Source of the DNA: Gonium pectorale
Lineage: Eukaryota > Chlorophyta > Chlorophyceae > Chlamydomonadales > Volvocaceae
DNA: 64,000 bases
Assembly (NCBI GenBank): GCA_001584585.1
Contig: LSYV01000003.1
Coordinates: 2,362,105-2,426,104 of the forward strand
Direction: 5' to 3'
A model generated the notes under the pieces. The model was given only the letters and a program-made list of their open reading frames with translations. It searched no databases and was not told the DNA's origin. Within the stretch, counting starts at the first letter, position 1. Every line of letters begins with the position of its first letter. Below, piece after piece: positions 23,001 through 32,500 of the stretch. A program made the position numbers and the translations under genes.

Positions 23001-26000
23001 GGTCGTAGGCCCGCCAATCGACTGATTCACCCGTTTAATCCGCAAACCCGGCTGTGCACCCGCAGCTACCCCTCCCACCTGGAGCTGCGCAGCGTCAGCG
23101 AGGTGCCGGGCGGCGTGCTGCGCCTGCCCAGCCTTGCCCTGACCGGCGTTGGCGCGGCCGCTGTGCCGCGTCTCCCGCTGGCATTCGACCTGGCAGTGAT
23201 CAGTGCCGATGGCAGGACTCTGACGGCTAGCAGCCTGGAGGGCCTGCAGCTTCAGTACGAGTGGCAGGTACGGCTCGGGCCTTCCTTTGTGTGTTTGCTT
23301 ACACATATTATAGGCAGCGGGCTCGCCCTGTCTGTGAAGCATTTGTTCTTTTCGGCACAACTGGGAAGCCACTTCCACGAGCTTGCACTCACAACCCCAA
23401 ACACGCAGTATTGCTGGCAGTTTCTCATAAGGGGGTTTCTCATGGCCTCTCGGACCCGCCTCTTGCGTCACTGACGGTCCAAACCTGTGGTTTGTCTGTC
23501 CGGTGTTGCTCGTGAGCGCTGCAGGAGGGTGGCAGCAGCTGGGTGCCTTTGGCGAGCATGGCGGTTCCCCCGCTGTTCCGGGTCGGGGCGGGACAGCTGC
23601 CGATGCCGTCGGAGGCTGGTGCACGGCAGTGGCGCTTGGTCGCCTCATACACTGGTGAGCTGCCTGTGCGGCAGTGCAATGTGCGTGATACCAAACATGG
23701 CAGCGCTCATGGCACAATCGGCTTTGCCACGCTTCCATTGGCGAGCAGCCTGCCCATCAGCACAGTATTATGAATAAAATGTGTCGGTTGGGACATAGGC
23801 TTCATGAGCCATCCGCTTGCTTGTTCGCTAGTCCGTTCACCGTGCTTAAGACACTTTGTTTTGGCTCCTCCCCGCGTCCCTGCGCCTCGCCGCACGCGCA
23901 CCAGGCGACGACGTGCCCGCCCCCGGCAACCGGCTGGCGCCGCTGGTCGTGTCCGAGTTCACCATCGCGCCCGGGCCGCCCAGCGCCCTGCAGCTGAGCG
24001 AGCAGAGCGCGGCCGCCGCACGTCAGCCGCACGCCGGTGTCCACACGCCCGCGGAGCTGCCCCAGGTCGCCTTCCACGAGATCACTGGCAGGCTGGTTGA
24101 CGGGTGCGTAAAGCGGTGTCGCGCGGGTGGCGGCGTATGGTTGGCTCATGGCTTGATGGCGCAGGCAGAGTCGCATTGCAGGCTTCGTGCCGCCTTGGCG
24201 CACGGAGCCGCGCCCGAGCCTGACATTTCCGAGCGATCGAAGGCTGCCTCATGCTCATGGTGCAAATGCCGGACCTGCAGGTACGGCAATCCTTCGCCTC
24301 CCGCCTCGGGCTCGTCGTGGCGCGTGGCGCTTCACGTCCGGCTGCTGGCCCAGGGCGATGGGCCCTCTGCCGGCCCCGGCCCCGGTCCTTCTTCACCCGC
24401 TAAGCACACGCTGGCCTCATGCCCTGTGCGGCACTCGGACGCCGGCTTCTCCCTGCCGCCCACCAGCCTGGCCGGTTGCCGGCTGCCGGCTGACGCCGAC
24501 TACACGGTGGCGCTGGAGCTGGAGGCGGACCAGGGGTCGGGGCCTGGGAGGGGTGGCCAAGCTGCTCATGGCGTGGCGCCTGTGCAGATGCGGAAGTTCT
24601 TTCTGGCTACAACCGGAAGCAGGGAGCTGGCCGAGGAGGTGGCCCGGCTGCAGGAGCAGGTGAGGCCCAGGGGTTTTCCTTATCCTTTGTTACAAGATGA
24701 TCAACCCCAAGCGGCTAGGGGCTCAGGGAGTGTGCAGTGACCTTACCGGCCCCAGAGGTGCGGCCTAGCCATGGCACGTTTCGAGCGGCTGGTGACTCAT
24801 GCATGCTTTAGGCTTGCCAAGTAGACCTGAGGGTTCTTCAGCGTCGCCGATTGCTGCGGCTGTGAATAGGCCACACTCGTAATTGTCCAGATCCGAGACA
24901 AGGAGGAGGAGCTTCGTGTGGCGGAGGCGAACAGCCAGCGACTCAGGCGTGAGCTGGCTGCCTCCCGAACCGCCCTTGGGGAGGCCCTCCGGCAGTGCCA
25001 CGACTCACAAGTGGAACCCGCGCCGGGTGGTCTGGGTGCGGCCCCGCACCCGGACCCGGACTTGACAAGCGCAGAGCGCATGCAGGTGAGCCTACGGCAG
25101 TGTTTGGTTTGTGTGTGGCCCTCGGCATTCGGGGACGTTGTCGTGGCTGCAGGATGTTGCGAAGCAAGGATTGTAATGCCACATAAGTTTTGTTGCCGAG
25201 CATGCTGGCTGTGCTCGTAGCTGCTGACTACTCTGGAAGTCGTCCACTGCTCATGTTGCAACCCGCTTGTCCGCAGGCCTCGCTCGGACGGAAGCAGCAG
25301 GAACTTCAGGCGCGCCTTGCAGCGGGGCCGCAGGCGCAGCAGCCGGTGCCTGCCTTTGTGCCGCTGCGGGTCCTTGCTCCAGCCGGCCACGGGGTGGCCG
25401 CACAGGTGCAGCAGCTGAGGGCAGCGTTCCAGGGTTGGAGTGGAGTGCTGGGACCCCTGTGCACGCTGGGCGCCGTCGAGCGGGAGGACACCGGCAGAGC
25501 CCTCGCCGAGCTTGGCTACGACCCCCGACTCATGATCTGCGTGGGGAGGGCGGTCACAATGCGAGTCAAGGCGGCGCTGCGGAGCATGGTACGTGCGGTG
25601 GCAAAGATAAATAAAGGTCCAGCGTCAATCGGGTGAAGACACACCGTGGTGGTGAATCGCGGAGGGCAGTTGGATGGCTCTCCGCAGTGCTCGCGTATTG
25701 TTCCGGCCTGAGGAGAACATGCAACGACACCACTCGCGCCCCGTCCACCGCTTACACAGCTGCCTCAATGTTGTCGCCCCGTGTCTGTGCACGCGTGCAG
25801 CCGGCATGTCAGGGCGTGTCGGCCTTGGACATCTCCAACCCGGACCTCTTTGGCGTCTACGACCTGCGACCGAACGCGGTGGACCCGAGCCACCCGCAGG
25901 TGTGTGCTTCCTGCATGTTGACTCCACCGCAGCGTCGACGTCTTTCGGGTAGCCAGCATGGCTGGCGCCGACATTGTCAGGCATGCAGTCTGCTTCGCTT

Positions 26001-28239
26001 GGCTTTGGTAGGTAACGCTGTGCGACTTTGGACACACCTAAGGTGCTCCCGGCCACAACCGCCCTACAGGGTTTGCTTACGCCCGCTGGCACCCTCAGGG
26101 AGAGGCTCCTGGTGAGTGCCCAGGAAAGGAGGACTGGCCGTATGTGGGATTGACACTCTATGGCTTTGGCACCACGCGCCTAACTGCGTGTTGCACGGCG
26201 GTCCTCACCTTTCTGTGCTGTCTCGCTTGCTTGTAACACCTGGAAGTTCCCGAAAGCGCCCCCCGGACCCCGATCCCGGGGCCCCTGCACGCGGCTGGCC
26301 CACCGCGCCTGTCACACCTCCCTCACAGAATGCGATGCCTCAAGGCGTGGCGCCTGTGGGCTTCGCCGCAAACCTCGTGCACCTGCGAGACGAGCACGTG
26401 CAGATGCGGATCCCCATCACGTACCGGGGGCGGCCGATGCAGGTGCGGTGCACTGTCACGTTTAGAGGGATGGTGTGCGTAGGCGGAAATAAGCGATCAT
26501 AGCGACCTGGTCGCTTATTTGCTGGTGTTGAATATGCTCCACATCACCCATTGACCCCCCTTTGAAAGCAATCACAGGCACAGCAGCGGCTACCATGCAC
26601 ACGCCAGTCCTCGGCATGCTCTGTCGGGCCCGTGTCAGGTGCCCAGCCGCCTGCGCATTTTTGCACGAGGACATCTTGTACTGCCACGCGTCATTACTGA
26701 AGTCCTGTGTGGCGCCGCCTGCAATCTCACGCTGCATCTGTAACCGTAATGGCCCGCATGGCCCTCATGGACCGGGCCTCCGGCGTCCTGACCGGCTCGC
26801 AGGTGACGCTGCGGCAGTCGCTGTGGTGCCGGATCTTCCGTGACGCGCTGGTCTTCGAGGCAGGGGACCACATTGAGGCCTTCCGGGACCGCTGTCTGAG
26901 TCTCGGGCAGACCGTTTGCTGCAAGCTGGTGGGTGCACCACTTGCACTGGTGGAGCCCCCTACCATACGGTCGCATTAGGAGAGCCATTGAGCGCAGCTA
27001 CTAGAAGCAAGCTTCGGCGTGCGCCTGGTGTGGGTCGTCCGGGTCATCCTCCTAGCCCCCAGTGCGCCACGCCGTGCCCCTTCTGACGGGCACCCCGCAC
27101 GTACGGAACGGTGCAGATTGCGCTGGACGGGAGCGGCGGCTACAACCTCTCGGGCCTGGGGACTGAGGCTGTCGACAACGGGCCACCGCCCATCACATGC
27201 TTGTCGGGCGTCCCGGCTGATAGGCTGGTCGCGCTCGGCGCCGATGGGCGCAGCGCGGGGGCGCTGGACGCGCGGATCCGCAGAGAGCAGGTACCGTGCA
27301 GTGTGCACTCGTACTGGCACCCGGGGAAAGGGGGCTGTCGTTTGCTTTCCATAAGGAGTAGCTGCACATATCGGTACACAAGCCCATGTGTGGCAAACGG
27401 TGGGGGGCTGCACCGAGAGCGCACCTCTGCTACTCCCTCTATCGGTGGCCGCTGCCTTTTGAGGGCGCTTCGCCCGACTGGACCGCTTTCTGTCGTTGCG
27501 CTCCCGCCCGTGTCGCGTCAATGCGCAGGTGGAGCTGTTCGCGGCCAGCCGTCGCTGTAATCAGCTGCAGCAGCTAGAAGACGACCTGACGGCTGCTGCG
27601 GGCCTCCTGCAGCAGCAGTTGGCGCAGCAGCAGCCACCCGGCCAAGCCGACATGCAGCGGGCCGCTGCAGAAGCGGCCCTGCAGAACCTGAGGGCAGAGC
27701 TGAGCGCCGCGGAGGGGAAGCTCCGGGACCTCCGGGCTCGCCAGGGGATGCAGGGGCGGCACGCGGACGCGCTACAGCAAGCCGAGGGAGCACGCCACCA
27801 GCAGCCGCAGCCGCAGCAGGGCCGCGAGCCTCAAGCGCAACCGGCAGCTAGGCGCTTCGGCTCGGGCATTCGCCGCTCCGCCCAAGGCAGAGCCCAAGAT
27901 GACGCTACGGCGCAGCAGGACGTGGTCGGGCCGCATCTGGACCAGCAGGCGGGAACCTTGCGCCACGAGATGGGGCAGGCAGGCGGTGCTGACGGCGGCC
28001 GTGTGCCCGGTGGCCGCGGAGTCATGGCTGTCGGTGCCGGCGCTGAGGGCCGCGACCGAGCTGGCCCCGGCGACAAAGCTCGGTCTGGTGGTGGCCAGGG
28101 TGGCAGCGCTGGCGGCGCTGGCGGCGGCGGCGCAGGTGCTGGCAAGCGCAACGCGCCAGGAGGCCCTGATGACGGCGATGATGGCGGCGCTGGTGCCGCC
28201 GCGGGCGACGGTGGCCGAAGGACGCGATCGCGGGTGTAA
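5068..28239 (+). CDS. SMCHD1/GMI1-like hinge-domain ATPase, 49 exons, ~3441 aa
   Basis: Predicted nuclear chromatin ATPase. The ATG at 5068 sits in a good context (gccATGg), and the stop TAA is 28237-28239. Exons joined in phase include 5068-5145, 5303-5528, 5911-6023, 6658-6870, 7243-7339, 7655-7847, 8178-8480, 8792-8945, 9340-9450, 9877-10317 and, at the 3' end, 24891-25085, 25277-25588, 25801-25899, 26070-26111, 26329-26442, 26803-26928, 27117-27290 and 27529-28239. Residues 27-210 carry GHKL motifs: N-box MEPLENGIQAT, DNGRGM, and RFGRGCLALLYWGD. A long beta-rich middle follows (~460-2820), including two copies of a six-exon module and an acidic tract. Residues ~2830-2916 and ~3206-3280 look like coiled coils flanking an SMC-type hinge (PVGFAANLVHL; LWCRIFRDALVFEAGDH). 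Human SMCHD1 is ~2005 aa; the extra length here comes from the duplication and low-complexity inserts. In plants and animals the family acts in silencing and DNA repair. The family call is firm; some exon edges, especially around 6024-6657, are less so. Confidence 0.85.
5303..6870 (+). other. GHKL ATPase-coding exons of the SMCHD1-like gene
   Basis: Exons 5303-5528, 5911-6023 and 6658-6870 encode the ATP-binding Bergerat fold. The N-box keeps its Glu and Asn (ExxxN in EPLENGIQAT). The ADP-binding DxGxG is DNGRGM, and the glycine-rich lid is GRG before a conserved ALLYWGD. All the key residues visible here are retained, so an active ATPase is plausible. The 634-base intron at 6024-6657 could hide another short exon. 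Confidence 0.8.
6149..6219. repeat. 17-bp tandem repeat in an intron
   Basis: About four copies of a GCGGCCCCGTGAGGGGT-like unit with small changes. Each unit contains a CCCC-GTGA-GGGG inverted repeat able to form a hairpin. It lies in the third intron of the SMCHD1-like gene. Confidence 0.8.
8758..8776. repeat. CA microsatellite in an intron
   Basis: A short (AC)n run sits just upstream of the acceptor for the exon beginning at 8792. Similar AC or GT runs occur at about 38019-38034 and 39034-39044 in introns of the decarboxylase gene. Confidence 0.85.
12290..12440. repeat. G-rich minisatellite (GGGGT-type) in an intron
   Basis: Degenerate G-rich repeats with many runs of four or more G on the plus (transcribed-sense) strand, inside the intron following exon 12018-12286. 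The G-run spacing is suited to G-quadruplexes. Confidence 0.8.
15881..15971. repeat. 20-bp tandem repeat in an intron
   Basis: Four and a half copies of ACACCGCGCAGAGCAGGCAT with one or two changes per copy. They lie between exons 15250-15576 and 16034-16276 of the SMCHD1-like gene. A separate 21-bp unit is repeated twice just upstream at about 15624-15665. Confidence 0.9.
18173..20775 (+). repeat. Intragenic duplicated six-exon module, copy A
   Basis: Exons 18173-18307, 18456-18709, 18896-19091, 19577-19742, 20057-20258 and the first ~300 bases of 20476-21322. Each has a partner in copy B (22001-24535), in the same order and with the same intron phases (0-0, 0-2, 2-0, 0-1, 1-2, 2-0). Shared protein landmarks include RVAAKE, DGVLQLPA, TKLLVLRP, APGNRL, EFSIAPGPP/EFTIAPGPP and KHTLASCPVRHSD. 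The module probably forms beta-sandwich repeats in the middle of the protein. Confidence 0.9.
19340..19537. repeat. 33-bp minisatellite, six copies, in an intron
   Basis: Six apparently identical tandem units of 33 bp, beginning AGATATGCCACTCCTACTGA. They lie between exons 18896-19091 and 19577-19742. The unit is a multiple of three and happens to be open in frame on both strands (MPLLLMPAYPD on plus). The position inside an intron, and its absence from the equivalent intron of copy B (23268-23524), argue that it is non-coding and arose after the duplication. Confidence 0.95.
20878..21120 (+). repeat. Glu-rich acidic low-complexity tract in coding sequence
   Basis: Imperfect GAGCAGGAG-type repeats within exon 20476-21322 encode about 80 residues dominated by Glu and Gln (roughly residues 2213-2293). 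The tract lies between the duplicated modules and is followed by a basic KRRRTDPK motif in exon 21618-21791 that could be a nuclear localisation signal. Copy B has no matching acidic tract. Confidence 0.85.
22001..24535 (+). repeat. Intragenic duplicated six-exon module, copy B
   Basis: Exons 22001-22135, 22393-22643, 23066-23267, 23525-23654, 23905-24103 and the first part of 24281-24659. They match copy A one for one. The first exon is 135 nt in both copies; the others differ by 3 to 36 nt, all in multiples of three. The last pair (from 20476 and from 24281) is nearly identical at the DNA level, while the other pairs are clearly diverged. Confidence 0.9.
24891..26928 (+). other. Coiled coil and SMC-type hinge-coding exons
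   Basis: Exon 24891-25085 encodes a heptad-like charged helix (for example VAEANSQRLRRELAASR). Exons 25277-25588 to 26803-26928 then encode a hinge-like fold with the typical pattern of a conserved G-F-A-x-N-L-V stretch followed by IFRDALVFEAGD. A second, Gln-rich coiled coil follows in exon 27529-28239. Hinge plus flanking coils is the SMC/SMCHD1 arrangement and normally mediates dimerisation and nucleic-acid binding. The 42-base exon 26070-26111 is the least certain. Confidence 0.7.
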
Positions 28240-29557
28240 GCGAGGGTCTTGAGCAGGATTGGGCCCACCGGTATACGGGCATGAGTGTTAATGGGCCGTG
28301 GGAGGCACACAACCTTATAGCAGCGGCCGAGATGGCCTCGTCATATTGCAGGATTTGCTCGAGGGGCCCCTCCCGCGGTATAATAGTACCCAAGCAAGTG
28401 TGCCCGGATCGCAGCTCACACGGGGCCTGCCGGCTTTGCTCATTTCATTTCAGCAGGTTCGCCGGATTCCAGCCAGCGCGTAGGGGGGGGGCATAGTTGA
28501 ATCGCCTGACCGCAGCGGTAATATTGCTGTGAATGTAGATTGTGGTGTCACACGCTGTAGTGTGAAGTAGGGCTCTCACAAGCATGTCCGAGGCCCCAAA
28601 TCTGTCGCATCACCGCCGTCCCCCCCTCGTCCCCGTCCTCCACTGCATGAACCGTTACTGCCTGGCAGTTTGATGCAAACGGAGATTTGGCGCCCCTCGT
28701 TCTTTGAAGTTTGTTGTCATGCGTGCGGGTCACCAGCGCGCCTCGAACGCGGGGTTGCGTTGCATTGTGCCATTGTTGATTTGTGCATTGGGCGTTGCCT
28801 GATGGGAGGTGTTGCATGCGGGTAAGCTGGTTGGCCGGCAGCCGGTCTTTGGGGGGGGCGGGACGACCGTACACATGTCTTGCTCTGTACCCGCCCGCCC
28901 TATTGGAAACGTCAGCCTTCGGGCGTGTATGGCCGTAGAGGCGGGCTCCCTCTTTCTGTGCAGGTTTCTCTTTGTTGCATGGAGAAGGCCGTAGATACAG
29001 GTGCCCGGAATTGGAAACCTGGATGTTCTTGGCCAAACGCGTTTCGGTCGTGACGGTTGTACCCCTCACCCACGTCTCCCTGCGCAAGGCCGCCGAGACT
29101 TACTGACTTACTGTTCTGAGACCTACTCTCCTGCGACCTCGGCCAAGACGGCGCCGCAAGGCGCTGTCAGCCCGTGTGTCAGCCTCGTCACCCAAGCACC
29201 CCTGGCACGATAGTTGGCACCGAGTGTATGCTGCATGTCCCCGCGCCACTCACGATGACGCACGACACGGGGTAAGGCATCGTTCAGCAATAATGCGCAC
29301 TGCGCACCCGTTCTCCCTTGATGCGCACTGCGCGCACGGGCACGGCACGGCACGGGCAGGGCACGGCACGACACACCATGCTGTGGTACGCATGCTGAGA
29401 GTCCTGGACATGTTGGCCTCCTCGATAAGCTGCATTGGTGATAGTGCCCTGAAGCGATACTGTCGGCCGTTGGGTCCATGACTCGACACTTGGACGCTTG
29501 TCCGGACTTTTGACGCCTTCAGCCCAAAGATGTGTTATTACAGATTCTAACGTCACA
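28240..29557. other. Intergenic spacer with a degenerate repeat copy
   Basis: This is the space between two genes on the same strand. The only TGTAA near the first gene's end is 28235-28239, overlapping the stop codon itself. A diverged copy of the dispersed repeat lies at about 28905-28983 (GGAAACGTCA...GGCCGTAGAGGCGGGCTCCC...). A GGCAC-rich simple repeat lies at about 29333-29372. No coding exon was found. Confidence 0.55.
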
Positions 29558-32500
29558 ATGAAGCCCTCAGGCTCAGGCTCTCGGCCGATGCCGTGGGCCA
29601 ATTTTCGGGGGGCCCTAACGCAGCGAGGCTGGGCTCTTGTGCACATCACAGTCCCATCGCTGCTGCAGGGCGATCAGGGTGTAAACCTTGTACCACTTGA
29701 TCGCACGGAGCTGTGTTCCACGCCGGTATGGGCGAGAGAGCTTGGCGATGTGCCTCAACTCTTGAAGGGTAGGCGTTCTGACGTGGCATTGCATGGAATC
29801 TTTGTTAAATCTTGTCGGATTGTCGCCTGCGTGTTCGACTGGCCTGCCTACCAGGCCTACCCATCCCTTCATGCAGGCGAGTCCTTCCAGCCCATTCCGT
29901 GGGACACCTCGGACCGCGTCGATGAGGATCATCCTCCACACATGGTGCTGGGCCCTAGCCCGGGGCGTGGTGAGAGCTCGCGGCTCCGACAGCTGCACCG
30001 CACCTGCGTTGAGCACCGCGTGGCCCTGCGCTCGTTCTGCAGCCTCTCCACACCCAACATGGAGTGGACGGTGAGCATTGATGGGGCCCCATAGAACGGC
30101 CAGGGGAATCACAATCTAGAACGACGCAGCCGTCTGGAAGTCCGCCTGCTGCGTTGCTTTGGCGGCCGGCCAGGTGGCCGCATTTGGCTGCGTTCCTCGT
30201 GTCTCTCATTCTCTGCTCATTACCCTTGTGCCTGCCTTTGTCGGAGCCGCAAGCTGCTTGCTGCGCGTGTCACAACTCCTGCAGGTGTTGCTCGTTGCTT
30301 CCACGTGCCCGCCTGCCTCCGCATCGGCCGCGGCGGCATCTCCGCCCGCCGCCCCCTGCTTCCACCTCTACTTCCTCCCCTGGGACGGACAAGGAGTCGC
30401 CGCCGCGCGCCCCGGCGGCCGGAGTGCCGCCGGCCAGGGAGGAGATGCTGCCAGCGACGTGGATGACGACGAGGAGGAGGACGCCTCCAGCGCCTCCCGC
30501 TCCCTAAATTGTACCTGGCTGCGGCGGCGCCTTGGCAGCCGCGCAGCGCAGCGCGGGCAGGACGAGCCCGACATTCAGCAGTGGCGCAAGGAGCGCCGCC
30601 GGCTGGACCTCGACCCGACGACGGGCATGCCGCGTGCCGAGACCAACATCCGGTTCAGCGGCTACTGGGACCGCACCGCCTCCAGCTACGGAGCCAGCGG
30701 GCTGCGGGCGCCGGGCGGCCCCTGCCCGCACGTGAGCTGCGTGCGGACTGTGATGCCCGGCAGCCGGTTCACGTACTCGACCCGGCCCTGGCGCTCTACC
30801 GGACCCGGGGGCAAGCTGGAGCCAGTAAATGAGGAGCAGCAGGAGGGCTTCCTGCAGCCCTGTAACTGCGACCGCAGCCTCTGTGGCGGCCTAAGGTGCG
30901 CCCGTTGGCGGCTTGAGGCCATGTTTCCTGCCGGGGAGGAGGCTGGAGGGCGGAAGTGGGCACCTGAATCCTGTCGGGTGGAGCCGGCGGCTGCAAGCAC
31001 CAGGGCGACGCCGGCGTATTTGGGTCTGCCGCTGCTGCGGTGCGGTGAGGCGGCTGCGGTCGACTGCGCCTGCCCGCAGTGGTCGGCACACTGAGGCAGC
31101 AAGGAGCGAGCAGGCTGCACGGTTTCGCTGTCGAGCACGCTTTTACAAGTCGCTACTGCTGGACATGAAGCAGTTCGTGCTCAGCCGTCATCCCACATGC
31201 ACACACGCGCACTATCGCCCTTCTCGCCTCGGCTTCAATCTGCTGCAGGGCGCGGAAGGCCCTTTACGGTCTCCGCAACCACGGCTCGCCCTTCCGCCTC
31301 GAGATCCGGCCGACCCCCGACGGCGGCTCACGGGGCCTGGGCGTCTACAGCCTCGATTACATACCCGCTGGCTCGTACGTGGCCGAGTACGTTGGCATCC
31401 ACATGACAAAGCGCGAGGTGATGCCGCAAACCCGTGAGGCGCCCTTTCTCGCTGTTGGGAAATGCATGCGTGGGCCCCGGATCAAACTTGAGCGGGGAGC
31501 GGGCCTCGTGCACGTGCCGATGCGGCTGCCTGCTCTCCAACCCGGCCTGTCCGCAGGCCCTGCTGCTCGAACACGGCGCGCCTCGCCCCGACTTCAGCCG
31601 CGACAGTGATGACGGCGACGATCATGATGGCGCCGGCGACGCCCGTAACGGCGGCGACGGCCGCCGAGGGCCGCCGCAGGCCGACGGTGTTCCCCGCTGC
31701 TACGAGGAGTGCGGCCTCAAGTACACCTTTGACATGAACCTGTGCGGGACGCTGTCGGCCAAGGCCCGGCGGCACGCGCTGCGGGTGGTGGACGCGACCA
31801 GCCTGGGCAACGTGGCGCGCTTCGTCAACCACCACTGCGAGGCCAACCTGGAGTCGGTCAACGTGTGCGCGGGTGGGGCGGACGGGGCTGAGGGGCGGGG
31901 GGAAGGGGGGCCCAGGAATGGGTTGAGCGCGAGTTGGGTATCCGCTTGGCGGCCTCGGTGGGTGCGTGCTTGAGCGGGTATTCACCATTTCAAGGACCTT
32001 TTTGTCCCTTGATGGGCCCCTTGTCGATGCCCCTGGCTTCGCTTCCATGTGCGAATGGTGTAGGCCGCCAAGGCGACATCGCCATGGCAATCACGCTGCG
32101 CGCCGCTCGTGACGTCCTTCCGGGGGAAGAGATCACGCTCAACTACTACGGGGCGCGCACGGAGGAGGAGAAGGAGTACATTCGCGCGCACGGCTGCGCC
32201 GCGGGTTCGCCCTGCCGGTGAGCACGGGGCCTGCGTGCGCGACGCTTGGCGATGTTGGACCCACGCAGCCGTGTTGCCTTCGCACCGCGCAATTGCGGCT
32301 GACGGCCTGAACTCGACGCATCTCTGATATTATTATCCCCCACTTCGGGCACTGCGCAACAGCTCGGGCGCCACCTCTCCGATGGGCACCTTTCCAGACG
32401 GGCGCATGCGACTGGCGTCCAGCCCGCTACTATGAAAACCGCTTTGCTTTCGTCCTCCTCTCCGTGCGACCCCTTTCCTGGCAGCGTGCCCTTGGCCGCG

